Below, piece after piece: positions 6,783 through 9,735 of a DNA stretch of 9,735 bases. Source of the DNA: Candidatus Krumholzibacteriia bacterium (GTDB lineage: Bacteria > Krumholzibacteriota > Krumholzibacteriia > LZORAL124-64-63); assembly GCA_030643455.1 (NCBI GenBank), contig DAOWLV010000085.1, forward strand, positions 1 to 9,735. The letters are read 5' to 3'. The notes beneath the pieces are model-generated. The model worked only from the letters and a program-made list of their open reading frames with translations. It ran no database searches and was not told the DNA's origin. The first letter of the stretch is position 1; each line of letters begins with the position of its first letter. Made by a program: the position numbers and the translations under genes.

Positions 6783-7279
6783 TCGCGTCCCAACTCCTTC
6801 AAATAGTCATTGACCTGGTCCACGGCCTCGGCCGCAGTGGCGGCCAGCGACCACCTGGCACCGGAAGCGCCGGCGGACATGAAGGCCTTGCCGGGGTCGA
6901 AATCCAGAAGCACGACGGGCCGGCCAAACCGCAGGGCCAGGGCGATCTCGCTCAGGGTGCCACCGGTGCCCCGACAGGCGACCACCACGTCGCTGGACAG
7001 CACGTTGATGATGTTGCGGGCCGCGCCCATGCCCGTGGGAATGACGATGTCCAGGCCTTCGGCGGCGTTGTCCCGGTCCTCGTCGTAGAGCACGCCCACC
7101 GTCAGGCCGCCGGCTTCCCTGGCACCGGTAACCGAAGCCTGCATGACCCCGGTGGGTCTTCCTCCCGAGACAAGCACCCAGCCTTTGGCGGCGATCAGGC
7201 GGCCCAGTTCTCGGGCGCCGGCCGTGGTTCGTTCATCGGCCACCGAACCACCCATGACCCCGACCATCGTGCGCCGCAT
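6779..7279 (-). CDS. SLOG-superfamily protein, TIGR00725/LOG-like
   Basis: A 166-residue Rossmann-type protein. The N-terminal VGVMGGS (7-12) is the first nucleotide-binding loop. WVLVSGGRPTGVMQA (34-48) corresponds to the LVxGGG-GVM segment of lysine decarboxylase-like/LOG proteins, and ACRGTGGTLSEIALAL to the PGG/GTxxE motif, giving a close match to the TIGR00725 group. Related proteins include LOG cytokinin phosphoribohydrolases, DprA and molybdenum-cofactor carrier proteins; members of this sub-group are mostly uncharacterised. Cytoplasmic, no signal. The ATG at 7279 lies one base after the stop of the DUF4230-like gene, with AAGGGG just upstream inside that gene's 3' end, and its stop overlaps the next start, so it is the middle gene of a tight three-gene run. 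The likely role is binding or hydrolysing a nucleotide-type ligand; which one is unknown. Confidence 0.85.
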   Translation of the reverse strand: MRRTMVGVMGGSVADERTTAGARELGRLIAAKGWVLVSGGRPTGVMQASVTGAREAGGLTVGVLYDEDRDNAAEGLDIVIPTGMGAARNIINVLSSDVVVACRGTGGTLSEIALALRFGRPVVLLDFDPGKAFMSAGASGARWSLAATAAEAVDQVNDYLKELGRE

Positions 7280-7280
7280 A

Positions 7281-8018
7281 TCAAAATCCCCTTTCGCGAA
7301 TCTGGTCGGGATCCGGAAGGATCTGCTCCAGCTTGGAAGTGTCCACCTTGGGCTGGAATTCCCCGGAGGGGGTGAAATCGAAATCGACCCTGGTGGCGCC
7401 GAGGCCCTGGGCGAGCATGGTCAAGGTCCGCGCGGCCGACCTCTGCGCCTCTCCGGTGGCCTTGCGCACCAGTTCCCCCGCGTAGTTGCTGGTCTGCACC
7501 CGGGTCTCGCTGATGAGCTTGTTCTTGGCTTCCACGCTGAACCCGCCCGTGAATACCCGGTCCACCACCTCGGGCATCAGCCAGGGCAGCAGCTTGGTCT
7601 TGTCTTCGCTGTGGATCTGCATGTCGCGGATCAGGACCTCGTGCCGGCACGGCGGCAGGACCACCTTGAACTCGCCATCACCCTGTTTGAGGACCTGGAA
7701 CTGCGGATCGTTGAGGTCGTAGCGGAAATCCACGTCGAACTCGATGACCAGCGTGATTCTCTGCTCGGAAAGAAGCCAGTTCAGGTACTTCTTGCCGAAT
7801 TCCCCGAACCAGTGCTCGCTGGCGGTGATCACTTCCTTGGTCATGATCCTGAAGACGCTCAGCTCCCCGACGGCTTTCATGCTGGTGATGAAACTCTCGT
7901 GGTTGATGACGGTTGCGGCCTTGCCCCGGGACCGGCCGCGCCGGGCCAGTTTCCAGACGCCCCAGCCGACCACGGCGACCAGCAGGCCTCCGCCGAATCC
8001 GATGATCAGGTAATCCAC
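7281..8018 (-). CDS. Membrane-anchored DUF4230-like protein
   Basis: I take GTG at 8018 as the start: GGAG lies 8 bases upstream (8027-8030) and the protein then opens directly with a transmembrane segment (VDYLIIGFGGGLLVAVVGW) followed by a positive stretch (KLARRGRSRGK), giving 245 residues. An upstream in-frame TTG at 8072 lacks a good ribosome binding site. The single N-terminal anchor with basic residues after it suggests N-out/C-in by the positive-inside rule, although DUF4230 proteins are often drawn as extracytoplasmic. The body reads as a DUF4230-type module: FRIMTKEV, a beta segment EQRITLVIEFDVDFRYDL, then VVLPPCRHEVLIRDMQIHSEDK, and a helical C-terminal part with many Arg/Ala (AGELVRKATGEAQRSAARTL). 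The function of this domain is not known. It is the first gene of the run leading to the SLOG protein and C-S lyase. Confidence 0.68.
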   Translation of the reverse strand: MDYLIIGFGGGLLVAVVGWGVWKLARRGRSRGKAATVINHESFITSMKAVGELSVFRIMTKEVITASEHWFGEFGKKYLNWLLSEQRITLVIEFDVDFRYDLNDPQFQVLKQGDGEFKVVLPPCRHEVLIRDMQIHSEDKTKLLPWLMPEVVDRVFTGGFSVEAKNKLISETRVQTSNYAGELVRKATGEAQRSAARTLTMLAQGLGATRVDFDFTPSGEFQPKVDTSKLEQILPDPDQIRERGF

Positions 8019-8078
8019 TTCACGATCTCCATGGTTGATGGTGATTTCCCAGGCAACAGGATGGCAAATCAAGGCCCC

Positions 8079-8097
8079 CCGATCAAGCAGGGATCGG
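8079..8097 (-). other. Small hairpin after dinB, weak terminator candidate
   Basis: The 95-bp gap between dinB and the DUF4230-like gene holds the inverted repeat CCGATC (8079-8084) with GATCGG (8092-8097) and a 7-base loop. No T-run follows it on the minus strand, so dinB and the three genes after it may share a transcript. I see no convincing promoter in the gap. Confidence 0.3.
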
Positions 8098-8113
8098 CCT
8101 GCGGGTCATTCGA

Positions 8114-9298
8114 CTACTTGCGACGGGCCCCACGTTTGAGCATGGGACCGAATTTCCCGTGGACCTTGTCCATGATGCTGTCCAGTTTCCGGTCGCGTTC
8201 CCGGTCAGGATCGGGAAACAGCTGGGCCTGACCCTCACCCTGGCGCACCAGGTTGGACGCGGTCACGCCGATCAGGCGCAGGGACCGTCCCCTGCGGCCG
8301 AGTTTTCGGGTCAGCAGACCGCGAGCGGCGTCGCGGAGATCTACACCCGAATCACTCGGTGTGATCAGGGTTTCCGACCGGGTATGGGTCGTGAAGTCCG
8401 GATACCTGGCCTTCAGGGTCACTGTCCGGGCCAAAAAGCCGTGGGACCTCAGACGGCGGGCCACCTTGGCAGTGAGTTGATCCAGGATATCCTGCAGATG
8501 CTCCGCCTGGTGGATATCCTCCCGAAAGGTCGTCTCGTTGCCGATGGATTTCGCTTTGTGCACCGGGACCACCGCCCGCTCGTCATGCCCGACAGCCAGT
8601 TCCAGCAGATGGATGGCATGGTCCCCGAACTGCTCGACCAGCAGTTCCGGAGGAACCGCCAGAAGATCCCCCACCTTGCGGATCCCGAACCGGTGCATCT
8701 GCTTTTCCGCGACCTTGCCCACACCCCACAACTTGCCGATGGGCAAACGGGCCAGCAGGGCTCGGGCCTCTCCCGGCAGAATGACCGTGAATCCGTCAGG
8801 TTTCTCGAGGTCGCTGGCCAGCTTGGCCAGGAACTTGTTGGCCGCCAATCCCACCGAGGCCACCAGGCCGATCTCCGCCAGGATGCGTTCCTTGATGGTC
8901 CGACCCACCTGTTCGGCCGACCCGAACAGGCGGCGGCTGCCGGTCACATCCAGGAATGCTTCATCGATGGACAGGGGTTCCACCAGCGGAGTGTAGTCCT
9001 CGAAGATGGCAAAGACCTGACCGGAGATCTCGGCGTAACGATCCATCCGGCCGCGCAGGAAAATCCCGTCCGGGCACAACTTGACTGCGCGGGCTGCGCT
9101 CATGGCGCTGTGCACCCCGTATGCGCGGGCTTCGTAACTGGCGGCGGCCACAACGCCGCGACCTTCCGGCGTTCCGCCGACCATGACCGGTTTGCCCTTG
9201 AGAGACGGGTCGTCCAGCACTTCGACCGATGCGTAGAAAGCGTCCATGTCGATATGCAGGATGGCCCGGTCAGGAAACATGGCAGAGCGGGTGGTCAT
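8114..9298 (-). CDS. dinB: DNA polymerase IV (Y-family translesion polymerase)
   Basis: A 394-residue protein, slightly longer than E. coli DinB. The catalytic carboxylates are clear: HIDMDAFYASVE (Asp17) and LSIDEAFLDVTG (Asp112, Glu113). Other family marks are KPVMVGG, AAASYEARAYGVHSAMS in the fingers, ASVGLAANKFLAKLASD in the palm, the thumb helix-hairpin-helix LWGVGKVAEKQMHRFGI (about 190-206), and the little-finger domain (about 245-355: KSIGNETTF...FLARTVTLKARY). QAQLF at 357-361 matches the beta-clamp-binding pentapeptide position, and a basic tail (KRGARRK) follows. The enzyme copies damaged DNA and extends mismatched ends with low fidelity. The start at 9298 is preceded by GGAAGG at close spacing. 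I see no obvious LexA box in the 72-bp gap upstream. It is divergent from the MOSC gene. Confidence 0.96.
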   Translation of the reverse strand: MTTRSAMFPDRAILHIDMDAFYASVEVLDDPSLKGKPVMVGGTPEGRGVVAAASYEARAYGVHSAMSAARAVKLCPDGIFLRGRMDRYAEISGQVFAIFEDYTPLVEPLSIDEAFLDVTGSRRLFGSAEQVGRTIKERILAEIGLVASVGLAANKFLAKLASDLEKPDGFTVILPGEARALLARLPIGKLWGVGKVAEKQMHRFGIRKVGDLLAVPPELLVEQFGDHAIHLLELAVGHDERAVVPVHKAKSIGNETTFREDIHQAEHLQDILDQLTAKVARRLRSHGFLARTVTLKARYPDFTTHTRSETLITPSDSGVDLRDAARGLLTRKLGRRGRSLRLIGVTASNLVRQGEGQAQLFPDPDRERDRKLDSIMDKVHGKFGPMLKRGARRK

Positions 9299-9370
9299 GG
9301 CCTTCCGGTCGGTTCGAGGTTATGCTTGCGGCCGACAGGGAACGATTTCTCGATCTGCTGGGAAGGTAAC

Positions 9371-9735
9371 ATGATCATCCGTCTTTCCGCCATCCACCTC
9401 TATCCGGTCAAGGGTATAAGGGGGGTGACCGCGACCCGGGCTCAGGTGGAATCCGGGGGCCTTTGCCACGACCGGCGCTGGATGATCGTCGATGACGAGG
9501 GCCATTTCCTGAGCCAGCGTTCCCATCCCGCATTGGCCCTCCTGGCCGGAAGATTCGACGGACATCATCTCGAACTGACCGCCCCCGGCCAGGACCCTCT
9601 GAGCCTGGATACCCCCGACGGAACCCGGAGAATCGCGGTGACGGTGTGGCGGGACAGAGTCGATGCCGCTGCAGCCGGTGACCAAGGTGATGCGTGGATT
9701 TCCCGTTACCTGGGGCAAACCTGCCGATTGGCCTA
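9371..9735 (+). CDS. MOSC-domain protein, N-terminal part (cut by window end)
   Basis: The frame opens at ATG 9371 with GGAAGG at 9361-9366, 4 bases upstream, and has no stop to the end of the window (121 codons visible). The sequence begins with the standard MOSC N-terminal beta-barrel pattern: LSAIHLYPVKGI, then GLCHDRRWMIVDDEG and FLSQRSHPALALL, then VTVWRDRVDA further on. Proteins of this build (YcbX, mARC) carry a C-terminal MOSC domain that binds molybdenum cofactor and reduces N-hydroxylated compounds; some act as sulfur carriers. The catalytic Cys of the MOSC domain lies beyond the window. A 72-bp gap separates it from the divergent dinB start; no clear promoter was recognised there. 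Confidence 0.88.
   Translation, partial: MIIRLSAIHLYPVKGIRGVTATRAQVESGGLCHDRRWMIVDDEGHFLSQRSHPALALLAGRFDGHHLELTAPGQDPLSLDTPDGTRRIAVTVWRDRVDAAAAGDQGDAWISRYLGQTCRLA

Noticed and set aside
8019..8072. Longer start (TTG at 8072) for the DUF4230-like protein
   Set aside because: No good ribosome binding site precedes it, and the GTG at 8018 has GGAG at ideal spacing and opens directly into the membrane segment.
7143..8231. Plus-strand frame opposite the DUF4230-like and SLOG genes
   Set aside because: Low-complexity His/Gly/Pro-rich translation with no motif; the minus-strand genes have ribosome binding sites and coupled ends.
9320..9718. Minus-strand frame at the right edge
   Set aside because: It overlaps the plus-strand MOSC N-terminal domain, which has clear family motifs and a ribosome binding site.

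Overview
The window is GC-rich DNA from a Gram-negative (two-membrane) bacterium. It encodes an outer-membrane beta-barrel, two lipoproteins with lipobox cysteines, and a multiheme cytochrome c. No marker in it fixes the phylum. The style (lipoproteins with short Asp/Pro-rich linkers, many CxxCH motifs) would fit a metal-reducing deltaproteobacterium (Desulfuromonadia) or an FCB-type candidate phylum, but this is a guess. Coding density is high. Five other genes here end in TGA, so UGA is an ordinary stop codon in this organism.

Left half (about 1-5610, + strand): an apparent outer-membrane extracellular electron transfer locus. The 3' part of an outer-membrane beta-barrel gene comes first and ends at a strong intrinsic terminator. 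A new AT-rich promoter with a TetR-type palindrome then drives a TetR-family regulator. The regulator's stop overlaps the start of a lipoprotein cytochrome with up to 12 heme motifs. After a 101-bp gap holding three hairpins comes a lipoprotein with four rhodanese domains, made by an internal duplication with an exact 295-residue period. A second strong terminator closes the unit. From memory, porin + multiheme lipoproteins + rhodanese lipoprotein is the composition of the Geobacter sulfurreducens extHIJKL outer-membrane conduit; a TetR gene inside the unit is a feature to note here.

The most notable observation is in the cytochrome. Its single reading frame (2070-3560) is interrupted by an in-frame TGA at codon 73 (2286-2288), between heme 1 and heme 2. 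Everything downstream is intact and has no start or signal peptide of its own. Twelve bases after the TGA is a small hairpin whose five-base loop (TGGAA) has G at loop position 2, at the spacing expected of a bacterial SECIS element. Selenocysteine insertion is the most interesting explanation. A TGG-to-TGA change (nonsense mutation or read error) is the main rival.

Right half (5634-9298, - strand): dinB (DNA polymerase IV), then a compact run of three genes: a membrane-anchored DUF4230-like protein, a TIGR00725/LOG-like SLOG protein (1-bp gap) and a MalY/PatB-type PLP-dependent C-S lyase or aminotransferase (4-bp overlap). At the right edge, divergent from dinB, is the start of a MOSC-domain protein cut by the window end. 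No tRNA, rRNA, CRISPR array, insertion sequence or attachment site was seen.
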